Origin: a virus
IMG/VR virus record: IMGVR_UViG_3300024333_000007
Span: 1 to 64,000 of that record
Length of the DNA: 64,000 bases
Strand: one strand, 5' to 3'
Under the pieces are notes generated by a model that saw nothing but the letters and a program-made list of their open reading frames with translations, searched no databases and was not told the origin of the DNA. Of this stretch, positions 26,194-35,047 are shown one piece after another. Position 1 is the first letter of the stretch; every line of letters begins with the position of its first letter. The position numbers and the translations under genes were made by a program.

Positions 26194-27039
26194 TTAAAAT
26201 AATTGATTTCTAACCAATATATGTTTAATTCTTTTCATTGTCATATTAACATACATGGGATTAATCTCAAATCCGATAAAATTTCTATCAAGCAACAGTG
26301 CGGCCTCTGCCACTGTACCACTGCCTATAAACGGATCTAATACGATATCATTCTTATCTGTGAGAGCTTTTATAAACCAAGTCGGAAGATCGACTGAAAA
26401 TGGGGCGGGGTGTTTATTATCTCTAGTTACTTGATTGGTTTGAAAGTACAACACATTCGATGGTCTACGCATTCCATCTTTCGACAATTTCATTTTTTTT
26501 GTCTCTCTAGCCTCTTTTATACCACTTATCAGGGTTTCATAAGTTATAGCTTCATATTTAGCCCTCTCAAAACTACTTGGATTGTATCTGGTTTTTACTT
26601 CATTTATATAAAATTTAACACTATCAGGATCTTTAACAAAATGAAATATATATTCGGTAACGTTATTAACCCTTTTATTGTTCCCATTGGGTAGAAATGA
26701 TTGCTTCACCCAAAAATATGTATCATACAATTTTAAACTAGTTTCTTTTACTGTTCTTACAACATAATCATATACATAGATGTGTCTTTGTTTATCTACA
26801 CATTTATCATTTATGTTGAGAACAAAACTTCCAGTTGATTTGATAACCCTATAAATATCATGATTATATTGTAGCAACCAATCTACATAATGGTCTGGGT
26901 GAAATATGCCAACTTGTTTGCCATAACTTTTGATATCAGCATAAGGTGGGGATGTAACAACAAGGTCTATACTATTATCTGGCAATTCTTTTATAAGTTG
27001 TAATGAATCACCACAAACAACACTATTTAACCATTTCAT
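26194..27039 (-). CDS. DNA N4-cytosine/N6-adenine methyltransferase
   Basis: 281 aa. Motif IV TSPPYADIKSYG near the N-terminus and motif I VLDPFIGSGTVAEAALLLDR near the C-terminus: the beta-class order. The target-recognition part in between is short. Likely modifies phage DNA against restriction. One of five DNA-methyltransferase genes or fragments in the window. Confidence 0.85.
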   Translation of the reverse strand: MKWLNSVVCGDSLQLIKELPDNSIDLVVTSPPYADIKSYGKQVGIFHPDHYVDWLLQYNHDIYRVIKSTGSFVLNINDKCVDKQRHIYVYDYVVRTVKETSLKLYDTYFWVKQSFLPNGNNKRVNNVTEYIFHFVKDPDSVKFYINEVKTRYNPSSFERAKYEAITYETLISGIKEARETKKMKLSKDGMRRPSNVLYFQTNQVTRDNKHPAPFSVDLPTWFIKALTDKNDIVLDPFIGSGTVAEAALLLDRNFIGFEINPMYVNMTMKRIKHILVRNQLF

Positions 27040-27044
27040 CTATT

Positions 27045-27389
27045 TTATTTTACCTTGAAACATGTATTTGTTGGAATTAGATAAACATAAACAGATTTTT
27101 GCTGACTGAGTAATTTGTCTATATTGCTTGATGTCATAATACATCTTGCGTCCCAGATTATAAACCCCATAGACGCTTTATCCACAATATCTTTTTCATC
27201 GCCGAATATCTCAACATTCTTATATTTTTTATTATCAAGATATTCTTGTACTAGTTTATCCACACCATCTTTATCGCCAATAATAATAGAAATATTATTT
27301 TTAATAATTTTATCAATATATTTTACAACATCTTTGTGTAAACTTTTTATATTTATAGGGCCGGCAACAAACACATTCTTAAAATCCAA
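27045..27389 (-). CDS. SLOG/YspA-like Rossmann protein
   Basis: 114 aa from TTG 27389. VFVAGPINIKSLHKDVVKYI and ISIIIGDKDGVDKLVQEYL match the SLOG pattern (IIGgakGaD..v), followed by MGFIIWDARCIMTSSNIDKL. The superfamily binds nucleotides or nucleotide-derived ligands. Its TTG start lies inside the -1-frame end of the AAA+ gene, supporting that extended reading. Confidence 0.65.
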   Translation of the reverse strand: MDFKNVFVAGPINIKSLHKDVVKYIDKIIKNNISIIIGDKDGVDKLVQEYLDNKKYKNVEIFGDEKDIVDKASMGFIIWDARCIMTSSNIDKLLSQQKSVYVYLIPTNTCFKVK

Positions 27390-27566
27390 TTCTGCCTTTC
27401 CTATTACTATTTATACCATAGCTTGCTAGATTGTAAATCTCCGCCAACGACATATCATGATTAACATTATATTTATTTCCTGGATATAAAATATCCAACA
27501 ATTTCACAGATTCGGCAGGCTTAAGCAGTCTGGTAACAATAATATCATAGCACCTACCGGGCCTTT
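27379..27566 (-). other. Displaced 3' end of the AAA+ ATPase gene (-1 frame)
   Basis: After the A6 run (27564-27569 on the + strand as T6) the -1 frame reads RPGRCYDIIVTRLLKPAESV and continues to a stop at 27379. RPGR is the sensor-2 signature expected right after the sensor-1 segment, so this is the true C-terminus of the ATPase, joined either by slippage or by correcting one missing base. Confidence 0.75.
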
Positions 27567-28493
27567 TTTAGCATCATCTATTTGATTTATAGTGGTAAGG
27601 TTACTACTAACAAGAATTTTCTTGTTACTTGCAGTAACAAACCCATCAGCAGCAGACAAAAGCTTACTAATAATATCATTTCCCTCACTTCTTTTAGAAA
27701 TGGCCATATCAATATCTTCTAGAACCATACCGGCAATCTTATTCACAAGATAGTCAATAAATATAGTTCCATTTTCCAGTACACGCATATCATTGGTGTA
27801 GAAAAAAACATTCTTATGGTGATCATCTTCATTATAAAAATGTTCCATCTTTAAACCAACTAATTCAGATTTTACTCCAATTACCTTTTTATTGATTCTA
27901 GATACAATATGTCTAATCAACCTAGTTTTACCACTACCACTAGGTCCGGTAAGAATAAGCACTGGTTCGTTACCATCAACATAGTTATCAACATAATTAT
28001 CAAAATTTTCTATATATGGATATGCTTCTGGATAAATAATATCACCAATTGTTTCGTCCACAGACATAAAATCACTACTATTCTCAATGTGATAATACCA
28101 ACGTATATTAACATCATTATCATCTTTATCTGATAATGAAAACACACTTTTTAGCTTATTTGATCCAAATTGTATATCTTCCGCCGTATTAGCATATATA
28201 TTATAATGTAATATAATATCATGCAATCTTTCTCTAACCTCTATATTCATATAGTAATTAAAATCTATAATGATGAATGATGTGTTAGATGTGGATTTTA
28301 CAACTTTACTAATAAGCCCAAATCTTTCTATCATATCAAAAATAGATATTTTTTTTATATTGATAAAATTAGAATATGTCAGATCAAATGACATATCCTT
28401 GAACGCTTTTTTGACTACGTTAAGGATTTCGGCTCTACAAATCTCGGTTTCTGGTTTGTAGTCTGTCTGATAGTTGACATTAAAATTTATCAC
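27504..28493 (-). CDS. AAA+ ATPase (Bcs1/FtsH-type core), frameshifted near the C-terminus
   Basis: 329 aa as read. Walker A GPSGSGKT (about residue 183), Walker B AGMVLEDIDMAI, sensor 1 ILVSSNLTTINQID. The zero frame then degenerates after DDAKK, whereas the -1 frame supplies the RPGR sensor-2 arginine. The N-terminal 160 residues are phage-specific. Probably a remodelling ATPase; T4-like jumbo phages carry similar genes. Intact function would need the extension to 27379. Confidence 0.8.
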   Translation of the reverse strand: MINFNVNYQTDYKPETEICRAEILNVVKKAFKDMSFDLTYSNFINIKKISIFDMIERFGLISKVVKSTSNTSFIIIDFNYYMNIEVRERLHDIILHYNIYANTAEDIQFGSNKLKSVFSLSDKDDNDVNIRWYYHIENSSDFMSVDETIGDIIYPEAYPYIENFDNYVDNYVDGNEPVLILTGPSGSGKTRLIRHIVSRINKKVIGVKSELVGLKMEHFYNEDDHHKNVFFYTNDMRVLENGTIFIDYLVNKIAGMVLEDIDMAISKRSEGNDIISKLLSAADGFVTASNKKILVSSNLTTINQIDDAKKGPVGAMILLLPDCLSLPNL

Positions 28494-28521
28494 TAATTAC
28501 CTCAACTTAATTGTAATGTAT

Positions 28522-28566
28522 AATCATAAAAACGCGTAAAATCTCTCTTTACGTGTTTTTATGATT
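28522..28566. terminator. Hairpin terminator between the thymidylate-synthase operon and the ATPase gene
   Basis: 19-base arms (28522-28540 and 28548-28566) complementary except for one G/A change, which is a G-U pair in one strand's RNA; loop ATCTCTC. It lies just past the 88-aa ORF and before the ATPase start, so it probably ends minus-strand transcription from the promoter at 29902-29930. Confidence 0.65.
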
Positions 28567-28578
28567 AATATCACTATA

Positions 28579-28845
28579 TTAGTCCTGGTCTTGGCTTAAA
28601 TCTCCCGACCAAAAACTTTTGGTCCATGTCATTCCTTTTGCTCTATTACCATAGAATGCTTTTGCCGCACACTGTGTATCCAGAACGACTTTTTTCATGC
28701 CAGCACTATTTGCACAAAAACCCACTGTGTTCAAACCAAAGATATTTCTATTATCGGCCAGGTTTTGATTTGCTCCAAGATATACAAATGTCCAATTGAA
28801 TGATATGTTTATTAGTATCGGACAGAACTGCTTTTTCGGGGCCAA
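28579..28845 (-). CDS. ORF encoding the tail of an unknown phage protein, 88 aa
   Basis: The first 15 residues overlap the methylase fragment in another frame. From about residue 25 the sequence reads NQNLADNRNIFGLNTVGFCA and AFYGNRAKGMTWTKSFWSGD, a coherent globular end that I associate only loosely with phage hypothetical proteins. Probably a 3' fragment joined to a truncated methylase gene, or a native small protein with internal start. Confidence 0.45.
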   Translation of the reverse strand: MAPKKQFCPILINISFNWTFVYLGANQNLADNRNIFGLNTVGFCANSAGMKKVVLDTQCAAKAFYGNRAKGMTWTKSFWSGDLSQDQD

Positions 28846-28981
28846 TGTTAAATGCTACAACACCACTACCCAAAAATGGTTCTATCCAATTACCTTGTTT
28901 GTTCCACACTATATTATCTCTTATAAAATCAACAAGTTTGGTCTTTATACCCTGACATTTAATAGGGGGAATTTTTACCAT
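28751..28981 (-). pseudogene. Truncated Dam/D12-class DNA adenine methylase (N-terminal part)
   Basis: ATG 28981 (TAATG overlap with the upstream stop). IPPIKCQGIKTKLVDFI and WIEPFLGSGVVAFNIGP are the D12-class K-binding and motif I regions, followed by LSDTNKHII. The chain ends after 76 aa, before the catalytic DPPY motif, and runs into a different gene's tail. A complete D12 methylase is present at 39717-40466. Confidence 0.65.
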
Positions 28982-29712
28982 TATACCCAAGTCATAGCTG
29001 CTGGAATATCTGATTCATATATATGTAAATCTTTACAAAATACAGTAGTTGGCCCGGGCAGTACTAATTTACCAGTATTATCAGAAATTTGTGCGGCCAT
29101 AAATTCTTTAAGTAGCTGAATTCCGGCAACATTTACAGGATAACCAGAAAGTAAATCCCAAGACCTATAGCCTATATGAAATATTAGAAAATTTTGTCCA
29201 TTTATTTTTCCTGGTTTAATCGCAGTATCAACAAATAACAAACAGGGTGTTGTCTTTCTACTTGTTTCGTCTTTATGTGGTTTGAAATAATCCAAGAAAC
29301 ACAAAGGATCGCCAACTCTCATTGTGGCATGAGCAGTACCAAATCCTTTAGTGGAATAATATTCTACTACAGCATTTGATAATGGAAATAGGAATTCACT
29401 GTATTTGTAATGTTCATTTGGTGTGGGAGGAACGGGATTGTAGATATATTCATTGAAGTATTTTTCAACGTCTTCTTCATTAGTTGGCAATACTTGCCCT
29501 TCTTTGGCAAGAGGAGATAATGGCCTAGTTTCAGGGTAACGAATATATCCTATAGCAGTATCAAGAGTTTTCCTATACTGCCCGGCCCTTGAACCTAATT
29601 CTATAATATACTCAGAGCCAAAATTTAAACAGTTATAAATAAATTGTTTCCACGAATCTTCAATACTCGTAGCTTCAATATAAATTGGTCTAAAATTCAG
29701 GTCATTCCTCAT
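28981..29712 (-). CDS. Thymidylate-synthase-family enzyme
   Basis: 243 aa. The C-terminal two thirds carry the family signature in order: TPCLLF (candidate catalytic Cys), HIGYRSWDLLSGYPVNVAGI (consensus RSxDxxLGxPxN), LLKEFMAAQISDNTGKLV and DLHIYESD. The Asn of PVN favours a uracil-type substrate (dUMP) over the Asp of dCMP hydroxymethylases. The N-terminal region is divergent. It may make dTMP or a 5-modified dUMP for phage DNA. It follows a consensus promoter and a structured leader. Confidence 0.7.
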   Translation of the reverse strand: MRNDLNFRPIYIEATSIEDSWKQFIYNCLNFGSEYIIELGSRAGQYRKTLDTAIGYIRYPETRPLSPLAKEGQVLPTNEEDVEKYFNEYIYNPVPPTPNEHYKYSEFLFPLSNAVVEYYSTKGFGTAHATMRVGDPLCFLDYFKPHKDETSRKTTPCLLFVDTAIKPGKINGQNFLIFHIGYRSWDLLSGYPVNVAGIQLLKEFMAAQISDNTGKLVLPGPTTVFCKDLHIYESDIPAAMTWV

Positions 29713-29777
29713 TTCTTTTATATTTTCCTCGCGGTTTTTCTAGATTATAACATATTTATTCTGGTGGGAAATGCTTC

Positions 29778-29854
29778 AAGGTGTTTTTTATTTACTTCTT
29801 GCGGCCTTTTACCAGATTCCCGAATTACAAGAAGTAAATTTTAAAAATCACCTT
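29778..29854 (-). promoter_or_regulatory. Large stem-loop in the leader of the thymidylate-synthase-like gene
   Basis: Arms 29778-29801 and 29828-29854 pair over about 24 bases with one small internal loop; the innermost 11 (TTTACTTCTTG with CAAGAAGTAAA) are perfect. A second, smaller hairpin (TCGTAG..CTACGA) lies at about 29875-29895. Between the promoter at 29902 and ATG 29712 the roughly 180-nt leader is thus highly structured; attenuation or ligand control is possible. Confidence 0.5.
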
Positions 29855-29901
29855 CTGAAATATCAAAAGGGGTTTCGTAGTATTTTGTTCTACGATTCAT
29901 A

Positions 29902-29930
29902 ATTATAACATATTTATTCTGGATTGTCAA
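29902..29930 (-). promoter_or_regulatory. Perfect-consensus sigma70-type promoter
   Basis: On the minus strand: TTGACA, 17-bp spacer, TATAAT, with TG one base before the -10. It reads towards the thymidylate-synthase-like gene. A 21-bp block containing the -10 and spacer recurs at 29744-29764, where the -35 is poor but the extended -10 (TGTTATAAT) is kept, giving a second possible start. Confidence 0.75.
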
Positions 29931-29935
29931 CAAAA

Positions 29936-30226
29936 CTATTTTACCTTTCTAGTATAAATTTTGCCATCTTCTTCCTGGTAGGATATATAAAAAGGAATTC
30001 GATATTTGGTACCAGAGAGATATTGCTGCGCTGGTGTACCACTTCTAAACCGTAGACGTTTTCTGCCATCCATTTGGTTTTGCCAAAACTCATCTCTGGT
30101 TACTTTAAATTTAGGAAATTTGTTAGTACCTTGTTGAATATAGCCATCTGCACAAACATTTTCTACATCTGTTTGAAAAATTTCTTCTTGACTACCGCCC
30201 ACTACATCTACATTTCTATCTTCCAT
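29936..30226 (-). CDS. Hypothetical protein, 96 aa
   Basis: Basic, beta-rich C-terminus (QYLSGTKYRIPFYISYQEED) with an acidic N-terminus. No family recognised. Last gene before the promoter region; same strand and spacing as the probable virion genes upstream. Confidence 0.6.
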   Translation of the reverse strand: MEDRNVDVVGGSQEEIFQTDVENVCADGYIQQGTNKFPKFKVTRDEFWQNQMDGRKRLRFRSGTPAQQYLSGTKYRIPFYISYQEEDGKIYTRKVK

Positions 30227-30231
30227 TTTTC

Positions 30232-30588
30232 CTACTTTAAGTATTTGTTTATTTTACTTTTTGGTAATGTTGACTTTAAATGTTTTATACCACTTGGAAA
30301 TTCTAGTAATGGTTCTATATCACGATTGGAATTTCTTTCTACAAAATTAATAAAGTCTGTGACCAATGTTTTAAAATCATTAACTATAAAATTTTCAGCA
30401 CGAGCCCTATTGGTCTTTCCATTAAAATAATCATCCAAACTACTAATAGTATGATTCTTTATACTATTAATTAATCTCTCAAATCTTACCTTAACCTTAT
30501 TATCTGCTAAAAAAATCCATTTATTTATCTCCCAAATATTGTAATATGTATTTTTTAAACCTACGTACTGTAGAATCATTTTTACCAA
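30232..30588 (-). CDS. Hypothetical protein, about 95-118 aa, start uncertain
   Basis: The first ATG (30588) would overlap the previous gene by 68 nt and its first 20 residues look like a shadow. GGGAG sits within that gene's stop region and the natural product seems to start near FLADNKVKVRFERL, where only ATT/ATA codons are available. Helical; unknown function. Confidence 0.55.
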   Translation of the reverse strand: MVKMILQYVGLKNTYYNIWEINKWIFLADNKVKVRFERLINSIKNHTISSLDDYFNGKTNRARAENFIVNDFKTLVTDFINFVERNSNRDIEPLLEFPSGIKHLKSTLPKSKINKYLK

Positions 30589-31162
30589 ATATTTCTATAT
30601 AAGTTGAAAGATAACCACTATCGTCATTATCCAACCTATCTTTCCACTTGGTTATGTTCTTCAACATATCTATTATATCACCATCAGAATATCCTTTTCC
30701 TCTAAGAGCATCTACTGTTTGGCCAGCAAATGCCATTGATTCGTGTTTATCAGCAAGATATTTCCCGATTGTATCTCTACTAACAACAAATGGTTTATCA
30801 AAAAAGGTTTTTGATTTTGATCTCGTAAGTTGTTCCCTATGTACAAGTTCGTGTTTAATGACGCCAATAATACGTTCTTTAATTCTTATAGGATCATTTA
30901 CCACATCAAAAAGTATATCCTCACCAATATCTACATAAATATTTAATGTATCTGCATTTGTGCCACCATCAATTAAATCACCCGATACTACATCAAATGT
31001 TATATTATATGCTTTAAAAACCCTATTAAGTTGTTTTACAATTTTTGCCGAATCATCATAATTTTGTGAAGCTATTATATTAATAATATTATCTAGTCTC
31101 TTTCTGACTTCGGTTACATCTATCTTTATAACAGCTTCACTTAAATAATTATTTAGTCTCAT
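30521..31162 (-). CDS. HExxH metalloprotease-like protein with capsid-targeting-like N-terminus
   Basis: 213 aa. IGVIKHELVHREQL gives the zincin HExxH-type motif (HELVH) near residue 105, and KHESMAFAGQ follows. The N-terminal MRLNNYLSEA resembles the T4 internal-protein targeting peptide. Could be a virion-packaged peptidase; catalysis is inferred from one motif. Confidence 0.6.
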   Translation of the reverse strand: MRLNNYLSEAVIKIDVTEVRKRLDNIINIIASQNYDDSAKIVKQLNRVFKAYNITFDVVSGDLIDGGTNADTLNIYVDIGEDILFDVVNDPIRIKERIIGVIKHELVHREQLTRSKSKTFFDKPFVVSRDTIGKYLADKHESMAFAGQTVDALRGKGYSDGDIIDMLKNITKWKDRLDNDDSGYLSTYIEIFGKNDSTVRRFKKYILQYLGDK

Positions 31163-31430
31163 CTGGCAATACCCTTATTAATGAACTTTCGTTGCCTTCA
31201 TTGAATAATGCATCCCTTATAAGTTTATACTTTACTCTATAATTGCCATCCATATTCATATACATCCAGAGTAAATTAGCCCTTATACCAGAACGATACA
31301 TTTTATTAAGCAATTGATCAAATAATTCGTTGTCTAGAGGAATCTCGTTCCTTAATTGCATACATTCTAATAAATAGCAAGCAACTATATCAGGAAATTC
31401 ATTTGCGGTTATTTTTATCTGGCCAGACAT
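31149..31430 (-). CDS. Hypothetical protein, 93 aa
   Basis: Helical, soluble; overlaps its downstream neighbour by 14 nt and lies 1 nt from the upstream gene, so clearly part of one operon. No recognised motif. Confidence 0.65.
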   Translation of the reverse strand: MSGQIKITANEFPDIVACYLLECMQLRNEIPLDNELFDQLLNKMYRSGIRANLLWMYMNMDGNYRVKYKLIRDALFNEGNESSLIRVLPDETK

Positions 31431-31431
31431 C

Positions 31432-32100
31432 TTAATAATTAAATGGGTCTAATTCTGTACCCTTAAATGTATCTATTATATATTTTAACACCCCTTTCTT
31501 AATCTCATATCCTCTTACAGTAAATCTATTGCTACTTAAATTCATATCATCTTCAACATCATCCCAGGAATCGAAACCATCTAATACTTCATCAAGTACC
31601 ACTTCGTCACAATTATCAACATCTTTTCCCTTAGACCTATAATAACTACATATATCACGTTTTAATTTATCATATTGTGATTTAGATGATTTTACATTAA
31701 CTGATTCGGTTATTTCTTCGGCTTGTTTTGCGCCCTTAAGCAGCATATCAACAGTATCCTGAATAACAACCTTCATATCCATTTTAGTCCAGAATCTTCT
31801 AACAAATTTTTCTGAATCTATATGCAACTTATCAAGTAATGCTTGTACTTCTTCATGAGCACTAGCCATATTAGTTACTAGTTCTTCGGCCTTTACTCTA
31901 TTCATTATTTTATAATCAATTAATTCATCTGTATCTAAAGCATTAAGATAAGTTGCTAAAAATTTGGTAAAATCTGCATAAAGCTCCTCACCAGCATCTT
32001 TGGTTTTAGCAATTTTAAGTTCACGTTTCCTTCTAGTCATTTCAACTTTAGTTGTCTTACGTCTTTCTGTAAGATAAAGATTTATTCTATCTAATAACAT
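31432..32100 (-). CDS. Hypothetical protein, 222 aa
   Basis: Long charged helices (residues 1-140) followed by an acidic domain with FDSWDDVEDDMNLSSNRFTV. Looks like a core/scaffold-type or internal virion protein, but no family is recognised. N-terminus MLLDRINLYLTERRK loosely resembles the shared targeting peptide. Confidence 0.65.
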   Translation of the reverse strand: MLLDRINLYLTERRKTTKVEMTRRKRELKIAKTKDAGEELYADFTKFLATYLNALDTDELIDYKIMNRVKAEELVTNMASAHEEVQALLDKLHIDSEKFVRRFWTKMDMKVVIQDTVDMLLKGAKQAEEITESVNVKSSKSQYDKLKRDICSYYRSKGKDVDNCDEVVLDEVLDGFDSWDDVEDDMNLSSNRFTVRGYEIKKGVLKYIIDTFKGTELDPFNY

Positions 32101-32142
32101 TGTTTTTTTATCCCCTCTATTTTGTATTTTTTACTATAATAT

Positions 32143-32412
32143 TTAAAATATTCTTGTTGCACTATAATGGAGTTTTGGTACAGTTTCCTCAATACCCCAA
32201 ACTTCATCATAATCACCATCACCAACTTTTACAAAAAAAGCATTGAAATCTCTTGCTTTACGTCCAATATGGTCTTTTATACTTGCCACATCTTGAGAAT
32301 CAGAGATAAATTGCAAATTGTTATCCTGTAAATGAGAAACCAAAACAATATCCCCAATTTTACCAATGGGTTTTTTAGAAATGTACTTATTTATTTTTTT
32401 GTATATTGACAT
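32143..32412 (-). CDS. Hypothetical protein, 89 aa
   Basis: Basic N-terminus, then IGDIVLVSHLQDNNLQFISD and an aromatic DEVWGIEETVP segment. Overlaps the nuclease gene's end by 22 nt. Unknown. Confidence 0.6.
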   Translation of the reverse strand: MSIYKKINKYISKKPIGKIGDIVLVSHLQDNNLQFISDSQDVASIKDHIGRKARDFNAFFVKVGDGDYDEVWGIEETVPKLHYSATRIF

Positions 32413-32906
32413 AATATCTCCCTCAAATCCTTTGATTTTATATTGTTAAAAAACATATCACAATCATAAAATATACAACTTGATAATTCATCAAGATCTA
32501 TTTTAATACGTGGCAACATATTTACTATATTTATAATAGTTCCTAGTATTATCTTGGAATTGTTCCTTCTAATAATTAATATAGGAATTTTATCACCAGC
32601 AGATTTGCAACACTGTTTCCAAAAACTTTCTATTTTATGATTTTTTATTGATAGTAGACCATAAAAATCTAATTTAGGATAACCATGTTTAAGTTCAAAA
32701 TTTATATTGTCTGTTACCCAAGCTGCTTCTGGTTTAAGTGCTACAATATCACCAGATATATTCTGGTTAAATTGTGTAATGGTATGTAATGCGCCACTAC
32801 TAGGTGTTCGCCAAAAATACAAATCTTTATCTTGACCACTAAACCATTTAGTCAAATACTTGGCAAAATCCCTTTCAAATTTTGAACCTTTATTTTTACT
32901 GTTCAT
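32391..32906 (-). CDS. PD-(D/E)XK nuclease, Holliday-junction-resolvase-like
   Basis: 171 aa. KGSKFERDFAKYLTKWF (conserved Glu), WRTPSSGA, SGDIVALKPE (Asp) and NFELKHGYPKLDFYGLL (ExK) are the ordered catalytic motifs of this superfamily. Likely processes branched DNA or recombination intermediates. Its promoter lies in the divergent region at 32921-32966. Confidence 0.7.
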   Translation of the reverse strand: MNSKNKGSKFERDFAKYLTKWFSGQDKDLYFWRTPSSGALHTITQFNQNISGDIVALKPEAAWVTDNINFELKHGYPKLDFYGLLSIKNHKIESFWKQCCKSAGDKIPILIIRRNNSKIILGTIINIVNMLPRIKIDLDELSSCIFYDCDMFFNNIKSKDLREILCQYTKK

Positions 32907-32920
32907 ACTACTATTTATAG

Positions 32921-32966
32921 TTTACATTCTCATATAGTATTATATAATATAAAGAAAAAATGTAAA
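32921..32966. promoter_or_regulatory. Overlapping divergent promoters sharing a palindromic -10
   Basis: Plus: TTTACA (32921-32926), 16 bp, TATAAT (32943-32948). Minus: TTTACA (32966-32961), 16 bp, TATAAT (32944-32939). Both -10 boxes lie within the palindrome ATTATATAAT, so RNA polymerase can occupy only one direction at a time. Confidence 0.65.
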
Positions 32967-32977
32967 CCGAGGTGAAT

Positions 32978-33925
32978 ATGATAGAAAAATTTGCTAGAAT
33001 AGTCAAAGATTATGGTATTATAAAATCCAGCCAATACGACGATCTCAACATACCAGGAAAACCATCAAGAAGGGCATTATGTAGAAAATTTGGTAGTTGG
33101 CAGGAATGTTTGGAGAAAGTATTAAAACCCATTACACCACAACAAAACAATGAGATATTAAGATTAACCAAACAAGTAGAAGAATTGTCCAGACATCTAC
33201 AGACAACCCAGTTGCAATTAGATGGGAGAACACATAGATTTGGTTATATAACTGATACACACATCGGTAGTTTATTTGCCGACATTTCATTATTAGAAAC
33301 AGCATATAAAATATTCGAATCGGAAGGTATAACCAAGGTATTACACTCAGGAGACATGTGTGATGGTATCAAAGTTTACAAAGGACATGAATTTGAATTA
33401 TCTACCAATGGTGAAGATGCACAGATAAATTTAGTATCAGAAAAATATCCCAAAATAAATGGAATTATCACATATTTTATTACTGGGAATCACGATAGGT
33501 CATTTTGGAAACTCACCGGTAGTGATATAGGACAAAAAATACAATCTAAAAGACCTGATATGGTCTATCTTGGTTATCAAGAAGCCAACATTGTTGTTGG
33601 CGAAGGTAAATACAAGGCTACCATTAGACTTACTCATCCAGAAGATGGCACTGCATATGCTTACTCATACAAAGTTCAAAAATATATTGCTGAATTGCCA
33701 TCTGGTACAAAACCGGATGTTTTACTAATAGGTCATTACCATAAAGCAGAAATGCTTTATTATAGGGGGGTAGTTGCTTTTCAAGGAGGAACTACACAAC
33801 ACCAAACCCCATTTATGAGGGGCCGCAAGATTTCCGCAGCCATGGGTTTCTGGACATTAGATATTACTGTTGGTCCAAACAGAATAATTAGTGTTGCCTC
33901 AAAATTTTATCCTGTGAGAAGCTAG
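32978..33925 (+). CDS. Calcineurin-like metallophosphatase with N-terminal HTH-like domain
   Basis: About 315 aa. Start ATG 32978 (GAGG five bases before); a GTG at 32972 is the alternative. Metal ligands: YITDTHIGS, SGDMCDG, TGNHDRSF, LIGHYHKAEM. Residues 1-70 resemble a small DNA-binding fold (SRRALCRKFGSWQECL) and a coiled coil follows. Related phage proteins include nucleases and nucleotide phosphatases; substrate unknown. Confidence 0.8.
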   Translation: MIEKFARIVKDYGIIKSSQYDDLNIPGKPSRRALCRKFGSWQECLEKVLKPITPQQNNEILRLTKQVEELSRHLQTTQLQLDGRTHRFGYITDTHIGSLFADISLLETAYKIFESEGITKVLHSGDMCDGIKVYKGHEFELSTNGEDAQINLVSEKYPKINGIITYFITGNHDRSFWKLTGSDIGQKIQSKRPDMVYLGYQEANIVVGEGKYKATIRLTHPEDGTAYAYSYKVQKYIAELPSGTKPDVLLIGHYHKAEMLYYRGVVAFQGGTTQHQTPFMRGRKISAAMGFWTLDITVGPNRIISVASKFYPVRS

Positions 33926-34081
33926 GGTGGTGTATTACTAGTTTGGGGGTCATTTGATTGTCAACAAAAAAATAACACCAAAGTTGTATTTATATCATTG
34001 TTTCTAGATAAAAACACCAAACACAATGATGCTATAATTATTTTCCACCATATTTTTTAAAAAAATTTTAGACATATAACA

Positions 34082-34375
34082 TTATCCCTTTATTTCTACT
34101 TTAACTATACTGCTTATATTAAACCACCTTTTGTTATAATCAGCATTACCACTACAAATTCCCCCAGAAAAATCTTTATTGAGGATACATAATTCCGACA
34201 GAAAAAATTTCATTTTCTTCTTATTGATCTTCCCCAAGATTCCAACATATTTGGAATCTCTTATAGTAGTAATATAGACTTTATGTCCAACAAAATTAAA
34301 TAGTTTATCCAAGTCTTGTGGTAAATTTACCACATTCACATTCGAATCTGAAATGTACTTTACATATTTTTCCAT
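34082..34375 (-). CDS. Hypothetical protein, 97 aa
   Basis: Contains GHKVYITTIRDSKYVGILGK, reminiscent of an Sm-like strand pair (K-V..T.RD..Y.G.L), then Cys residues. A small Sm/Hfq-like or beta-barrel fold is possible but unproven. The 156 bases before it on the left hold only short inverted repeats. Confidence 0.55.
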   Translation of the reverse strand: MEKYVKYISDSNVNVVNLPQDLDKLFNFVGHKVYITTIRDSKYVGILGKINKKKMKFFLSELCILNKDFSGGICSGNADYNKRWFNISSIVKVEIKG

Positions 34376-34386
34376 CTTTTCTCCAA

Positions 34387-35031
34387 TTAGTCGGTATAAA
34401 TTGTAACTATTTTTTTTCCACCTTCATAATTATCCACTTTACCACCAAAATATGCCCCATAAGGATAATCACAAAACCATATCAAATCATCATTATTTGG
34501 CCATTGTTTACCAATAAGTTCCAACAGACAAGTTTTTTTGTGATATTGTACTGGCCCAGGATATGACAACCTCTTTACCAAATTGGAAAGTTTGTCATAT
34601 CTCAATTTTTCCTGTACTCTAATTCTTGTATCTTCAACTTTTTTGTAATTGTTCACAACATCGTGTTTTTTTACGTCTTTTTTATACAATTCTTTACTGC
34701 CAGAAATTCTTGGCGGCCCCGCCATTCTTTCGATTGATTTAATAGCATCATCAAAAGCACTTTCTTTTACCACTTTCTTTATATTCTTTCCTTTACCACG
34801 CCATTCAGTAGTCTTTAAAAGAGAATCACGTAAAGAAGCGCACATTTTTTCTGGTTCATCAAACTCGTTTTTCAGGTTTTCAACACATGTTGAAAACCAA
34901 CCATGTTCAGTTGGATCTTTATCTGTTAATGTTTTAGCATATTTTCTCATAGAACGCAAATCCCAACCTTTAGGTTTTGCGTCCCATCCTATCTTTTCTA
35001 ATAATGTAGTTATTTTACCAAGAATATCCAT
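34387..35031 (-). CDS. Hypothetical protein, 214 aa
   Basis: Basic, helical, with a C-terminal aromatic domain (DLIWFCDYPYGAYFGGKVDN). Unknown; composition suits an internal virion protein. Eleven bases upstream of the 97-aa gene. Confidence 0.65.
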   Translation of the reverse strand: MDILGKITTLLEKIGWDAKPKGWDLRSMRKYAKTLTDKDPTEHGWFSTCVENLKNEFDEPEKMCASLRDSLLKTTEWRGKGKNIKKVVKESAFDDAIKSIERMAGPPRISGSKELYKKDVKKHDVVNNYKKVEDTRIRVQEKLRYDKLSNLVKRLSYPGPVQYHKKTCLLELIGKQWPNNDDLIWFCDYPYGAYFGGKVDNYEGGKKIVTIYTD

Positions 35032-35047
35032 AGAAACCCCCCAATGT